64,000 nucleotides of DNA from Bradyrhizobium sp. 199 (lineage in GTDB: Bacteria; Pseudomonadota; Alphaproteobacteria; Rhizobiales; Xanthobacteraceae), in contig NZ_JADPJI010000005.1 of assembly GCF_023073355.1 (NCBI RefSeq), positions 1,922,001-1,986,000 on the forward strand, read 5' to 3'. The notes below the pieces were generated by a model that worked only from the letters and a program-made list of their open reading frames with translations, did not search any database and was not told the origin of the DNA. Below, in pieces: positions 1 to 8,605 of this stretch. Numbering within the stretch: position 1 is the stretch's first letter; the number at the start of each line of letters is the position of its first letter. The position numbers were made by a program, and so were the translations under genes.

Positions 1-866
1 GCCTGCAGGCCTCCGACCTCATCATCGTCGCGGGCCGTCCCGGCATGGGCAAGACGTCGCTTGCGACCAACATCGCCTACAACGTCGCGCAAGCCTATGT
101 TCCGGAACTCCAGGCCGATGGCACCATGAAGGCCGCCAATGGCGGCGTGATCGGCTTCTTCTCCTGCGAAATGTCGGCCGACCAGCTCGCCACGCGTATC
201 GTGGCCGAGCGCACCGGTGTTTCCTCCTCCCACATCCGCCGCGGCGGCATCTCGGAAGCCGATTTCGAGAAGATCCGGGAGGTCTCGATCGAGCTGCAGT
301 CGCTGCCCTTCTACGTGGACGCCACCGGCGGTCTGTCAATCGCGCAGTTGATGGCACGCGCGCGCCGGCTGAAGCGCCAGAAGGGCCTCGACCTGCTCGT
401 GATCGACTACATCCAGCTGCTCTCGGGGTCGGGCAAGCGGAGCGACAATCGCGTCCAGGAAATCACCGAGATCACGACCAGCCTGAAGGCGCTGGCCAAG
501 GAGCTCAACGTTCCCGTCATCGCGCTGTCGCAGCTCTCGCGTCAGGTCGAATCGCGTGAAGACAAGCGGCCGCAGCTCTCGGACCTGCGTGAATCCGGAT
601 CGATCGAGCAGGACGCTGACGTCGTGCTGTTCGTTTACCGCGAGGAATATTACCTCGCGATGAAGGAGCCCCGCCCAGGCACGCCCGAGCACGAGAAGTG
701 GCAGCTCGATATGAGTCTTGCGCACGGAAAAGCCGAGGTCATCATCGGCAAGCAGCGTCACGGCCCGACCGGCACCGTCGATCTGGCGTTCGAAGCCTCG
801 GTGACGCGGTTCGGCGACCTCGCGCCTGACAGTCAGGTGCCGGCCCGCAGCGGTAACGACTACTGA
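1..866 (+). CDS. dnaB: Replicative DNA helicase DnaB (C-terminal part)
   Basis: This is the RecA-like motor domain of the hexameric replication-fork helicase, which unwinds DNA 5' to 3' using ATP. The gene is cut by the window edge. The first complete codon is at base 3, so the ATG at 45 is internal. A Walker A motif (GRPGMGKT) lies at the left edge, a Walker B-like strand (LLVIDYIQLL) around base 400, and the family segment ALSQLSRQVE followed by RPQLSDLRESGSIEQDAD and a KQRHGPTG arginine-finger region. The reading frame ends TGA at 866. The N-terminal primase-interaction domain lies outside the window. alr follows 40 bp downstream on the same strand, a common rhizobial arrangement. Confidence 0.96.
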   Translation, partial: LQASDLIIVAGRPGMGKTSLATNIAYNVAQAYVPELQADGTMKAANGGVIGFFSCEMSADQLATRIVAERTGVSSSHIRRGGISEADFEKIREVSIELQSLPFYVDATGGLSIAQLMARARRLKRQKGLDLLVIDYIQLLSGSGKRSDNRVQEITEITTSLKALAKELNVPVIALSQLSRQVESREDKRPQLSDLRESGSIEQDADVVLFVYREEYYLAMKEPRPGTPEHEKWQLDMSLAHGKAEVIIGKQRHGPTGTVDLAFEASVTRFGDLAPDSQVPARSGNDY

Positions 867-906
867 GTTCCTTGAACCAGAACGGCCTCTTGCGTAAAAC
901 GGCGCC

Positions 907-2187
907 ATGACAATGGCGTCCGACCCGAAAACTATCCCGCAATCCGGCCTTCTCTCCGCGGAGGCCAATCAGGCTGCCGCGCTCGCTGCCTATGGCGGCG
1001 TGCTGACCGTGGATCTCGACGCCATCATCGCCAACTGGCGCAAGCTCGAGAAAACGGCGGTGCCGGCCGAATGCTCGGCGGTGATCAAGGCCGACGCCTA
1101 TGGCTGCGGTGCCGCCGAAGTGGCGCGTGCGCTGAGCAAGGCCGGCTGCAAGACCTTTTTCGTCGCTACCATCGAGGAGGCGCGCAAGGTGCGTGCGGCC
1201 GTCCCGGAGCCCACGATCTACGTACTCGGCGGCTATTTCCAGAACACCGGCGAGCACTACGCCAAGATCAATTGCCGGCCGGTGATCGGCGATCTCAACG
1301 AGCTCGCCGAATGGGACGTGTTCTGCCGTCGCACCGGCTGGACCGGGGGCGCGGCGGTGCACATCGACACCGGCATGAACCGGCTTGGGCTGACGCTCTC
1401 CGAAGCGCAGGCCATCATCCCCCGCATCAATGCCGGAGATCACGGCATCACGCTGGTGATGAGCCATCTAGCCTCGGCCGAGCAGCTCAACAGCCCGGTG
1501 AACGCCAAGCAGCTCGCTTCCTTCCGCGCTATCGCCAGCGAATTCTCCGGCGTGCCGGCGGCGCTCGCCAATTCCTCCGGCATCTTCCTCGGCGCGCCGT
1601 TCCAGTTCGACCTGGTGCGGCCGGGGGCTGCCCTCTACGGCGTCAACCCGACGCCCGAGGCCGACAATCCGATGCAGCCGGTGGTAGACCTCAAGGCGCG
1701 CATCGTGCAGACCCGCACCGTCGAGCGCGGCGAGAGCGTCGGCTATGGCGCCACCTGGACCGCGCGGCGGCCGACGAAACTCGCGATCATCGCAGCCGGT
1801 TATGCCGACGGCTATTTCCGCGCTGCCAGCTCCAATGACGGCACCCGCGGCGCCGAGGTCATCGTCGCCGGCAAGCGCTGCCCCGTCGCGGGCCGCGTCT
1901 CCATGGATCTCATCGCGATCGACATCAGCGATCTGCCGCCGAATGCGGCGCGGCGCGGCCACATGGTGACGCTGCTCGGCGAGGGCATCACCGTCGACGA
2001 GCTCGCGCATCATTTCGGTACCATCGGCTATGAGGTGCTGACCAGCCTCGGCCGTCGCTATGCCCGGCTCTACAAGGGCGGCAATGTGGAGGAGCCGCTG
2101 GCGCAACCGGCTCCGGCGAGCACGGCGGAACAACCGCCGTCCCCGCCGCCAATCCAGCAGCCGGCCCCGCCGCCCCTGCTGGGTTAA
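907..2187 (+). CDS. alr: Alanine racemase
   Basis: PLP-dependent enzyme that interconverts L- and D-alanine, supplying D-Ala for peptidoglycan in the cytoplasm. The 426-residue product has the PLP-lysine motif SAVIKADAYG (Lys61), the substrate-contact segment HIDTGMNRLG, and the second-subunit catalytic tyrosine region ESVGYGATW. An N-terminal stretch of about 30 residues precedes the barrel. A C-terminal tail of roughly 30 residues, rich in Pro, Ala and Gln, follows the normal family end. The tail looks disordered and has no obvious function. Start is ATG 907 (a second ATG at 913 is possible). It sits between dnaB and a palindromic repeat that may terminate transcription. Confidence 0.95.
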   Translation: MTMASDPKTIPQSGLLSAEANQAAALAAYGGVLTVDLDAIIANWRKLEKTAVPAECSAVIKADAYGCGAAEVARALSKAGCKTFFVATIEEARKVRAAVPEPTIYVLGGYFQNTGEHYAKINCRPVIGDLNELAEWDVFCRRTGWTGGAAVHIDTGMNRLGLTLSEAQAIIPRINAGDHGITLVMSHLASAEQLNSPVNAKQLASFRAIASEFSGVPAALANSSGIFLGAPFQFDLVRPGAALYGVNPTPEADNPMQPVVDLKARIVQTRTVERGESVGYGATWTARRPTKLAIIAAGYADGYFRAASSNDGTRGAEVIVAGKRCPVAGRVSMDLIAIDISDLPPNAARRGHMVTLLGEGITVDELAHHFGTIGYEVLTSLGRRYARLYKGGNVEEPLAQPAPASTAEQPPSPPPIQQPAPPPLLG

Positions 2188-2198
2188 CGGAAACGCGC

Positions 2199-2331
2199 GT
2201 GCCCCGGACGCAGCGCGGCGCTTCTTCAGCGGTGCGCTGCCGAGCCGGGGCCCATCCTGCATTTGACCGTTTCGCCTTCTGGGGCCCGGCTCTGCACCGC
2301 ATCGCTTCGCGTTGCGGCTTGTCCGGGACAC
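2199..2331. repeat. Long palindromic dispersed element, copy 1 (possible alr terminator)
   Basis: The stretch folds on itself. GTGCCCCGGAC at the left end pairs with GTCCGGGACAC at the right end, and an internal arm GAGCCGGGGCCCA pairs with TGGGGCCCGGCTC. The left half is similar, in reverse orientation, to the right half of the element at 36151-36322. It lies 12 bp after the alr stop codon and could end that transcript, but no clear U-tract was seen. It is interpreted as a member of a dispersed Bradyrhizobium-type repeat family. Confidence 0.6.
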
Positions 2332-2344
2332 GAGACTAGCTAAC

Positions 2345-2566
2345 TTATTTCTTCTTCCTGCTGTCCAGCGCCGTCTTGCAGGTCGCGCTGAGCTGGTCGC
2401 GCTTGTCGTTGAGGCAGGCGATGATCTTGCCGCCGCCGGGCGCGATGCCGGCGCAGAATTTGTCGTAATCTGCCTTGCACGCACCGCGCGGGTCCGGCGA
2501 TTGTGCCGACGCCAGCCCGGAGAACGCGACAGCGACAAGGATAGCGGCAAAGTTCAACTTGGACAT
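2345..2566 (-). CDS. Small secreted cysteine-rich repeat protein
   Basis: Encodes 73 residues. Residues 1-21 form a signal peptide (MSKLNFAAILVAVAFSGLAS, cleavage near ASAQ). The mature part has three cysteines in the pattern CKADYDKFC...ACL...C with lysine-rich ends, resembling one unit of the Golgi-type Cys-rich (Cys_rich_FGFR1) repeat that occurs in many rhizobial exported proteins. The start was placed at ATG 2566 because a longer in-frame start at 2623 would put 19 polar residues ahead of the signal peptide and would overlap the divergent nuclease gene. A periplasmic location is likely; the function is unknown. Confidence 0.7.
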   Translation of the reverse strand: MSKLNFAAILVAVAFSGLASAQSPDPRGACKADYDKFCAGIAPGGGKIIACLNDKRDQLSATCKTALDSRKKK

Positions 2567-2607
2567 TGTATCTCCGGTGACGGGGCGGGAGGAGCCGGTA
2601 GCTCTAC

Positions 2608-3378
2608 ATGAAGATCGCGACATTCAACATCAACAACATCAACCGCCGCCTGCCCAATCTCTTGGCATGGCTGCGCACGGCGAAGCCCGATGTCGTCGCG
2701 CTTCAGGAATTGAAGGCAAGTGATGGCGAATTTCCGGCGGCTGCGATTGAAAAGGCCGGCTATGGCGCGGTGTGGTGTGGACAAAAGACCTGGAACGGGG
2801 TCGCCATCCTCGCCCGCAAGACCGAGCCCATTCTCACCCGCGACCGCTTGCCTGGAAGAGCCGGCGATCACGAAGCCCGCTACATCGAGGCCGCCGTGCG
2901 CGGCATCATCGTCACCAGCATTTATCTGCCCAACGGCAATCCGCAGCCGGGGCCGAAATTCGACTACAAGCTCGACTGGTTCGCACGGCTCAGACGCCAC
3001 GCGAAGAGCTTCATCAAGCAGGATCTGCCGGTCGTGCTCGCCGGCGACTACAACGTCGCTCCCACCGCGATCGACATCTATCCGACGCGCTCATGGGACA
3101 AGGATGCGCTGATCCAGCCCAAGAGCCGCGCGGCTTTTGCCTCACTGGTCGAACAAGGCTGGTGCGACGCGATCCGCGAGCTGCATCCGGAGCAGCGCAT
3201 CTACACCTTCTGGGACTACAAGCGAAACCGCTGGCCGCGCGATGCGGGCCTGCGGCTCGATCATCTCCTGCTCAGCCCTGCCCTGGCCTCACGGTTGGCC
3301 AAGGCTGGTGTCGATAAGCAGGTCCGCGGTGAGGAAGGTGCCAGCGATCACGCGCCGGGATGGGTGGTGTTGATATAA
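2608..3378 (+). CDS. xth: Exodeoxyribonuclease III (ExoIII/APE1 family)
   Basis: AP endonuclease and 3'-5' exonuclease of base-excision repair. The 256-residue product is of normal family length. It carries the metal-binding Asn/Glu pair (N7, and E34 in VALQELKA), the catalytic GDYNVAP motif (D147, N149), LRLDHLLLS near the C terminus, and the final SDHAPGW motif (D247, H248). ATG 2608 starts directly at the first beta strand (MKIATFNINN), as in family members. It is divergent from the small secreted protein and is followed by a palindromic repeat. Confidence 0.93.
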   Translation: MKIATFNINNINRRLPNLLAWLRTAKPDVVALQELKASDGEFPAAAIEKAGYGAVWCGQKTWNGVAILARKTEPILTRDRLPGRAGDHEARYIEAAVRGIIVTSIYLPNGNPQPGPKFDYKLDWFARLRRHAKSFIKQDLPVVLAGDYNVAPTAIDIYPTRSWDKDALIQPKSRAAFASLVEQGWCDAIRELHPEQRIYTFWDYKRNRWPRDAGLRLDHLLLSPALASRLAKAGVDKQVRGEEGASDHAPGWVVLI

Positions 3379-3389
3379 AACGAGGTGCC

Positions 3390-3478
3390 GTAGGGTGGGC
3401 AAAGCGAAGCGTGCCCACCAGATTCGTTTACAGAGACAGATGGTGGGCACGGCGCAAGCGCGCCTTTGCCCACGCTAC
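3390..3478. repeat. Dispersed palindromic repeat (GTAGGGTGGGC family), copy 1
   Basis: The left arm starting GTAGGGTGGGCAAAG and containing GCGTGCCCACCA is complementary to the right arm, which starts TGGTGGGCAC and ends GCCTTTGCCCACGCTAC. A second copy with the same ends and an internal insertion lies at 13793-13914. It falls between two convergent genes (3378 and 3495), so it may also act as a bidirectional terminator. Confidence 0.75.
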
Positions 3479-3494
3479 AAGTAAGTGCAGTTCA

Positions 3495-4310
3495 TCACCG
3501 CCCGTAATATTCCTGCACCGTATCCCATGCCGCCTTCTGCAGCAGCTGCGTCGTCTCCGCATCCAGCCCCATAACGTAGGCATTGCCGACCGGAGAACGT
3601 CCCGTCAGCGCGGCGAACGTCACGCCCGCCGCAAGATAGGTGCCCGCCGGACTGGGATGTCGCTTGTCGGGCGCGTAGAGATTGAGCTCCGGCTGGAGCT
3701 TGCGCACGCGCGCGAAGGCAAGGCCTGCGGGAATGACCAGCGCGTCATTGGCATTGCCGGCGACCGTATAAGCTTCGGCCAGCGCCTCCGTCATCTCAGG
3801 CTTGTCGGCATAGGCCCAGGACATGAACAGCACCGGCCGCATGTCGTGAGCGCGGACGATCTCGCTGTCTTTTTTGGCGAAGGTCGCAAATGCGTCCTTC
3901 AATTGCGGATGGATCGGACATTGGCTGCAATCCATCATCACGACGGTGTCGTACTGCCGGTCCGGCTTGTTGAAGATGACGTTGTTCTGCTCGTCGAAGG
4001 AATACGCACCGAGGCCGCCCGGCCGAAGCAGATTGTCCATGTCGTGCCAGTCGAGGCCGGAGCCGCCGATCGTCACCATGGTGTTGCGATACACCGCCTT
4101 GTTGCCGGGATCGGCAGCCCGCTCCATGAAGGTGAGATGCCCGGGCATGCCGTTATTATAGTAAAAGAAGCTGTTGCCGACGAACAGCGCGGCCTTGGGG
4201 AAATCCGGTCCGAGCGAAGTCACCTTCGGCTTCGTCTGCGCCTGGACATTGAAGCACGCTGCAACGGCCAGACACATTGCGAGCATCACTCGCGCAAAGA
4301 GACGCATCAT
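3495..4310 (-). CDS. Exported SGNH/GDSL-like hydrolase
   Basis: The 271-residue protein begins with a signal peptide (hydrophobic residues 3-24, ending VQAQ). A block-I-like nucleophile motif FVGNSFFYYNN comes next, then a GGSG segment (block II/III-like) and a C-terminal DKRHPSPAGTYLAA. The last gives the Asp-x-x-His pair typical of SGNH esterases and acylhydrolases. Substrate is not predictable; a periplasmic esterase or a carbohydrate de-esterifying role is possible. It is a single gene, convergent with xth. No lipobox was seen. Confidence 0.72.
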   Translation of the reverse strand: MMRLFARVMLAMCLAVAACFNVQAQTKPKVTSLGPDFPKAALFVGNSFFYYNNGMPGHLTFMERAADPGNKAVYRNTMVTIGGSGLDWHDMDNLLRPGGLGAYSFDEQNNVIFNKPDRQYDTVVMMDCSQCPIHPQLKDAFATFAKKDSEIVRAHDMRPVLFMSWAYADKPEMTEALAEAYTVAGNANDALVIPAGLAFARVRKLQPELNLYAPDKRHPSPAGTYLAAGVTFAALTGRSPVGNAYVMGLDAETTQLLQKAAWDTVQEYYGR

Positions 4311-4399
4311 GGTTTCCTCCCCTTTTTCCAGGGCCAGAACCAGATCAGCTTTTCAAAATGGCCTCAAGAGCACGAACGTGCAGCAGACATGCGCCTGAC

Positions 4400-4771
4400 T
4401 CACCACAGATTCCTGCCGTCGATGACATTCACCGGCACGGCCTCCAGATCGATGTCGTCGAACAGGCGTGCATTCACGGCGACCCTGGGATTGTCGAAGT
4501 CGGGCTTGCCGGACGACCAGTCCGGCGACTCCGAATAGGTGCCGCAGCCACAGCTCGCGCAGAAATGATGTTTGACGGTGCGGCTGCCCCAGAGGTAGGT
4601 CGCGACGTTGTCCGCGGGCGACAGCAGGCGGAATTGCGCCGGCGTGTAATAGGCCCACAGCGCGCCGCGCTTGGCGCATAGCGTGCAGGTGCAGCGCGTC
4701 ACGCTGGAAGGTGCCTCCGTCACCTCGAACACCGTCTCACCGCAATGACAGCTTGCCTCGATCGGCATCAT
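4400..4771 (-). CDS. GFA / CENP-V family zinc protein
   Basis: The 123-residue cytoplasmic protein has the family's cysteine pattern: CHCG near residue 8, CTCTLCAK around residues 28-35, and CASCGCGTY around residue 71. These bind two zinc ions. The family includes glutathione-dependent formaldehyde-activating enzyme (Gfa), but most members have no proven activity and formaldehyde chemistry should not be assumed. The length is typical. The gene stands alone, 89 bp from the SGNH hydrolase gene on the same strand. Confidence 0.82.
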   Translation of the reverse strand: MMPIEASCHCGETVFEVTEAPSSVTRCTCTLCAKRGALWAYYTPAQFRLLSPADNVATYLWGSRTVKHHFCASCGCGTYSESPDWSSGKPDFDNPRVAVNARLFDDIDLEAVPVNVIDGRNLW

Positions 4772-5094
4772 CGCTCCCCGTTTGTCTGGAGACGGTCTTA
4801 GCCGGACCCTGCTGCCAACATGCTGTCAGCAGCGGGACGCCCGACCAAAAATTTGAAAACAACCCCATGCACAGTAGCCGCCCCGTGCTCGATCAATGAC
4901 TTACGGGCGTTCCGAACTCAACTTGACTCCTCGGGGCAAAACACTGGCACGATGTCGCCGCGGGGGAATTCCCTGCATCGCAAAGAGAACTCTTCAGGCG
5001 GCCCTTTCCTCCGGTTGCGGGTTCCATGCCTCGTCGGCATTCGCGCTCCCTGCCCTCTCCGGCTAAACTTCCATGATTCCCGGAGCGGTTTCCC
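4772..5094. other. 323-bp intergenic region, no gene seen
   Basis: This lies between the GFA gene (- strand) and the TauE gene (+ strand). Apart from the repeat copy at 4852-4909, no ORF with family-like features or convincing codon pattern was found on either strand. Promoters for both divergent genes must lie here, but no strong -35/-10 pair was recognised. Confidence 0.5.
4852..4909 (+). repeat. Dispersed repeat (AACCCCATGCACAGTAGCCG family), copy 1
   Basis: It contains the 20-mer AACCCCATGCACAGTAGCCG at 4861-4880, and TCAATGACTTAC at 4893-4904. The same two blocks, with the same spacing and no gaps, occur at 48391-48448. It is non-coding and lies in the gap between divergent genes. Confidence 0.75.
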
Positions 5095-5814
5095 TTGACC
5101 TTTCTGTTCGTCCTCACCGTCGGCCTCATCGCCGGCACCATTTCCGGCATCGTCGGCACCGGCTCGTCGATCATGCTGATGCCGGTACTGGTCTATGCCT
5201 ATGGGCCAAAGGAGGCCGTGCCGATCATGGCGGTGGCCTCCGTCATGGCGAATTTTTCGCGCATTTTGGCCTGGTGGCGCGAGGTCGACTGGCGGGCCTG
5301 CGCGGCCTATTCGGTGACGGGCATTCCGGCCGCAGCGCTCGGCGCGCGCACGCTGCTGGCACTACCCTCGCGCGCAGTCGATCTCTCCATCGGCCTCTTC
5401 CTGATCGCGATGGTGCCGATGCGGCACTGGCTGGCGCGGCACGACCTCAAGGCCAATCTCTGGCACCTCGCCATCGGGGGCGCCATCATCGGCTATCTTA
5501 CCGGCATCGTGGTCTCGACCGGCCCGCTCAGCGTGCCGCTGTTCCTGTTCTACGGCCTGTCCAAGGGTGCCTTCCTCGCCACCGAAGCGGCCGCGTCGCT
5601 GGGGCTTTACCTCAGCAAGTCGGTCACGTTCGAACGATTCGGGGCGCTGACCGCCGATGTCGCTCTGAAGGGATTGATCGCGGGCTCGTCGCTGATGTCA
5701 GGCGCCTTCATCGCCAAGCGCTTCGTGCTGCACCTCAAGCCGGAGATGTTTCGCCTGCTGATGGACGGCATCATGCTGGCGGCCGGCTTGACCATGCTGT
5801 TGAACGCATTCTGA
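5095..5814 (+). CDS. TauE/SafE family sulfite/sulfonate-type exporter permease
   Basis: The 239-residue integral membrane protein has about seven to eight hydrophobic segments and the two half-repeats typical of the family. The N-terminal half contains GTISGIVGTGSSIMLMPVL and the later half GYLTGIVVSTGPLSVPLFLFYGL, both glycine-rich helix motifs. The family moves sulfur-containing or small organic anions; the substrate here is unknown. Start is TTG at 5095, chosen because GGAG lies about 10 bases upstream and no in-frame ATG is near the first helix. The small secreted protein gene follows 38 bp downstream. Confidence 0.85.
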   Translation: MTFLFVLTVGLIAGTISGIVGTGSSIMLMPVLVYAYGPKEAVPIMAVASVMANFSRILAWWREVDWRACAAYSVTGIPAAALGARTLLALPSRAVDLSIGLFLIAMVPMRHWLARHDLKANLWHLAIGGAIIGYLTGIVVSTGPLSVPLFLFYGLSKGAFLATEAAASLGLYLSKSVTFERFGALTADVALKGLIAGSSLMSGAFIAKRFVLHLKPEMFRLLMDGIMLAAGLTMLLNAF

Positions 5815-5852
5815 CTGCCCCTCCGAGACATACTGCCGAGCAAAGGACCCGC

Positions 5853-6263
5853 ATGCGCACCTTTCCCATGATCGCCGCCGCCGGCATCGTCCTATTCGCA
5901 AACCAGCCGGTGCTGGCCGCGCAGCCGTTCGACGGCTTGTGGGCGGCGACGAAGAAGGATTGCCGCGACAAGGATGGCCCTGACAGCAAGACGATGATCG
6001 ACCTCGACAACGTCATTAAGGGCAAGCCGGCCCCGCTGGTCGACCGGTACGAGAACCACTGCCGCATCGACCGCAAGACACCGGCCAGCGACGGCCTTGT
6101 CCTGTCCGCCACCTGCTTCGAATTCTGGGACGATTACACCAAGGGCGTGAACGGCAGTAAGGTCACGATCAAGCTGGCCCCGGGCGCGACCGGCACGATC
6201 AAGATCGACGGGAAGCCCTACGTGCTGTGCAAGCGCAAGGATGAGCTGCCGAGAGCGCGCTAG
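5853..6263 (+). CDS. Small exported hypothetical protein
   Basis: The 136-residue product has a clear signal peptide (residues 1-23, MRTFPMIAAAG... ending VLAAQ). Four Cys residues remain in the mature part (CRD, CRI, ATC, VLC), suggesting two disulfides and periplasmic localisation. The segment from FDGLW to the C terminus is compact and beta-rich, with no family motif that I recognise. Start ATG 5853 has AAGGA seven bases upstream. The product is encoded inside a longer open frame whose upstream part is a shadow of the TauE gene. Confidence 0.7.
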   Translation: MRTFPMIAAAGIVLFANQPVLAAQPFDGLWAATKKDCRDKDGPDSKTMIDLDNVIKGKPAPLVDRYENHCRIDRKTPASDGLVLSATCFEFWDDYTKGVNGSKVTIKLAPGATGTIKIDGKPYVLCKRKDELPRAR

Positions 6264-6334
6264 CAAGGAACGCTTCGCACCCCTATCCTCGAACGTGCTA
6301 AGCACCCACGCCAGCGCAACGACTCGAAACATCC

Positions 6335-7780
6335 ATGGCCAAGAGCACCCTCTCCTTTGTCTGCCAGAACTGCGGCGCCGCCTATAACCGCTGGCAAGGC
6401 AAGTGCGAGTCCTGCGGCGAGTGGAATACGCTTGCCGAGGAGGACACCAGCGGCAGCGTGCCGGTGTCGATCCGTTCCAAGCGCAAGGGGCGGACGTTCG
6501 CGCTAGAGAGCCTGTCCGGAAAAACCCAGGACGCCCCGCGCCTGTCCTCGGGAATGAGCGAGCTCGACCGCGTCACCGGCGGCGGCTTCGTCCGCGGCTC
6601 GGTGCTGCTGCTCGGCGGCGATCCGGGCATCGGCAAATCGACGCTGCTGACGCAGGCGACCAGCCTGCTGGCGCGCGCCGGCCACCGCGTGGTCTACATC
6701 TCCGGCGAAGAGGCAGTCGCGCAGGTGCGCCTGCGCGCCGAACGACTCGGCCTGTCGGACGCGCCGGTGCAGCTCGCCGCCGAAACCTCTGTCGAGGACA
6801 TCGTCTCGACGCTGTCGGAGGGCGCGGTGCCGCGACTGATCGTGATCGATTCGATCCAGACCATGTGGACCGACACGGTGGAATCGGCGCCCGGCACGGT
6901 AACGCAGGTGCGCGCCTCGGCGCAGGCGCTGATCCGTTTCGCCAAGAAGACCGGCGCGGCCATCATCCTGGTCGGCCACGTCACCAAGGATGGCCAGATC
7001 GCCGGTCCCCGCGTGGTCGAGCACATGGTCGACGCGGTGATGTCGTTCGAGGGCGAGGGCTCGCAGCAATTCCGCATCCTGCGCGCCGTGAAGAACCGTT
7101 TCGGCCCGACCGACGAGATCGGCGTGTTCGAGATGACCGGCCTCGGCCTGCGCGAGGTCACCAACCCCTCGGAGCTGTTCCTGTCCGAGCGCGATCTCGG
7201 CACGCCCGGCACCGCAGTCTTCGCGGGTATCGAGGGCACGCGGCCCGTTCTGGTCGAATTGCAGGCGCTGGTGGCGCCGACCTCGCTCGGCACGCCGCGG
7301 CGCGCGGTGGTCGGCTGGGATCCGAGCCGGCTGTCGATGGTGCTGGCGGTGCTGGAGGCCCATTGCGGGGTCAAGCTGTCTGGCCACGACGTCTATCTGA
7401 ACGTCGCCGGCGGCCTGCGCATCCACGAGCCGGCAGCGGACCTTGCCGCTGCGGCGGCGCTGGTGTCGTCCCTGGTTAATGCGCAATTGCCGACCGATGC
7501 GGTCTATTTCGGCGAGATCTCGCTGTCCGGCGTGGTGCGTCCGGTGGCACAGACCCCGGCCCGGCTCAAGGAAGCGGCAAAACTCGGCTTTCAGCGCGCC
7601 GTGCTGCCCGAATCGGCCCGCGGTGAGGCCGGCGGCGATGCCGGATTGACGCTGAATGCGGTCAACAGCCTGACGACATTGGTGGCCGAGATCGCTGCCC
7701 GCGGCTCCCGCAGGGGCGAATCGAACGCGCCGGCAGAGAAAAATGCCACACCGGCAAGATTCCGCCGCGGCGAGGGCTAG
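6335..7780 (+). CDS. radA: DNA repair protein RadA (Sms)
   Basis: RecA-like branch-migration helicase used in recombinational repair. The 481 residues hold an N-terminal four-Cys zinc finger (CQNCGAAYNRWQGKCESCGEW), Walker A GGDPGIGKST, Walker B LIVIDSIQ, the hallmark KNRFG motif, and a C-terminal Lon-protease-like domain (from about residue 300, GTRPVLVEVQ-like, with FGEISLSGVVRPV). The length is normal with a short charged tail. It is followed by 168 bp without a recognised gene and then cvpA. Confidence 0.96.
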   Translation: MAKSTLSFVCQNCGAAYNRWQGKCESCGEWNTLAEEDTSGSVPVSIRSKRKGRTFALESLSGKTQDAPRLSSGMSELDRVTGGGFVRGSVLLLGGDPGIGKSTLLTQATSLLARAGHRVVYISGEEAVAQVRLRAERLGLSDAPVQLAAETSVEDIVSTLSEGAVPRLIVIDSIQTMWTDTVESAPGTVTQVRASAQALIRFAKKTGAAIILVGHVTKDGQIAGPRVVEHMVDAVMSFEGEGSQQFRILRAVKNRFGPTDEIGVFEMTGLGLREVTNPSELFLSERDLGTPGTAVFAGIEGTRPVLVELQALVAPTSLGTPRRAVVGWDPSRLSMVLAVLEAHCGVKLSGHDVYLNVAGGLRIHEPAADLAAAAALVSSLVNAQLPTDAVYFGEISLSGVVRPVAQTPARLKEAAKLGFQRAVLPESARGEAGGDAGLTLNAVNSLTTLVAEIAARGSRRGESNAPAEKNATPARFRRGEG

Positions 7781-7948
7781 CCGGAGGTGACGCCGGAGGC
7801 CCCCGCCGCTATACAGCCGTCACAAAAGCAGCATGGGATTGCGTGGTTGCGGCCTTGCCGGGAACGCCGTCTGCCTCTCTTTTAAGGCAGCGGCCAAGCA
7901 CCGATTCGGCTAGAGCACCTTTGAAGTACGAGCGGACCAGACCAGCCG

Positions 7949-8578
7949 ATGCCAGTTACCATCCTCGACCTGATCCTGCTCGGTGTGATGCTGATTTCGG
8001 GCCTGCTTGCCTTGGTCCGCGGCTTCATGCGCGAAATCCTGTCGATCGCAGCGTGGGGCGCCGCGGCGATCGTGACGCTGTACTCGTTCTCGAAGCTGCT
8101 GCCGACCGCAAAGACCTACTTCAACAACGACACCGTCGCGACCGTGGTCGTGATCGCCGGCGTGTTCGTCGGCACTCTTGTCGTGGTCTCCGTGATCACG
8201 GTCCGGATCTCCGACATGATCCTGGATTCGCGCATCGGCGCGCTGGATCGCACCCTGGGTTTCCTGTTTGGCCTCGCTCGCGGCCTTTTGATCGTGGTTG
8301 TCGCCTACCAGTTCTTCATCTGGCTGGTTCCCGACAAGCAGCAGCCGGATTGGGTCCGCGGCGCAAAGTCCCGAACCGTGCTCGATTCGACCGGTGATTG
8401 GCTGAAGTCGCTCTTGCCGGATGACCCCGAGAACACCATCTTGAAGAGATTCAAGAAAAACAAACCAGATGATGATCAAGCTGATTCCGAACAGCAGCCT
8501 TCGGGCAGTGGCGACGGATACAGTAAACCTGCTCGTGACAGTTTGAAGAAACTGATCGAGAAACCTGCGGCGCGTTGA
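7949..8578 (+). CDS. cvpA: CvpA family inner-membrane protein
   Basis: The 209-residue protein has four hydrophobic segments in the first 130 residues (LDLILLGVMLISGLLAL at the N terminus) and the family motif GFMREILSIAAWGAA. A cytoplasmic tail of about 70 charged residues follows. In E. coli CvpA is needed for colicin V production and envelope robustness; its biochemical role is unsettled. It lies just ahead of purF, the same cvpA-purF arrangement known from enterobacteria, which supports the assignment. Confidence 0.88.
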   Translation: MPVTILDLILLGVMLISGLLALVRGFMREILSIAAWGAAAIVTLYSFSKLLPTAKTYFNNDTVATVVVIAGVFVGTLVVVSVITVRISDMILDSRIGALDRTLGFLFGLARGLLIVVVAYQFFIWLVPDKQQPDWVRGAKSRTVLDSTGDWLKSLLPDDPENTILKRFKKNKPDDDQADSEQQPSGSGDGYSKPARDSLKKLIEKPAAR

Positions 8579-8605
8579 TTGCCCCTAAAGAGAGGCGTGG
8601 ACGAG

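Noticed and set aside
5073..6263. Single 396-codon ORF spanning the TauE gene and the small exported protein
   Set aside because: The first part is the shadow of the TauE frame; only the part from ATG 5853, which has a signal peptide and ribosome site, is real.
8579..8605. TTG at 8579 as purF start
   Set aside because: It follows the cvpA stop directly without a ribosome site. ATG 8606 has AGAGG upstream and gives the expected length before the catalytic Cys.
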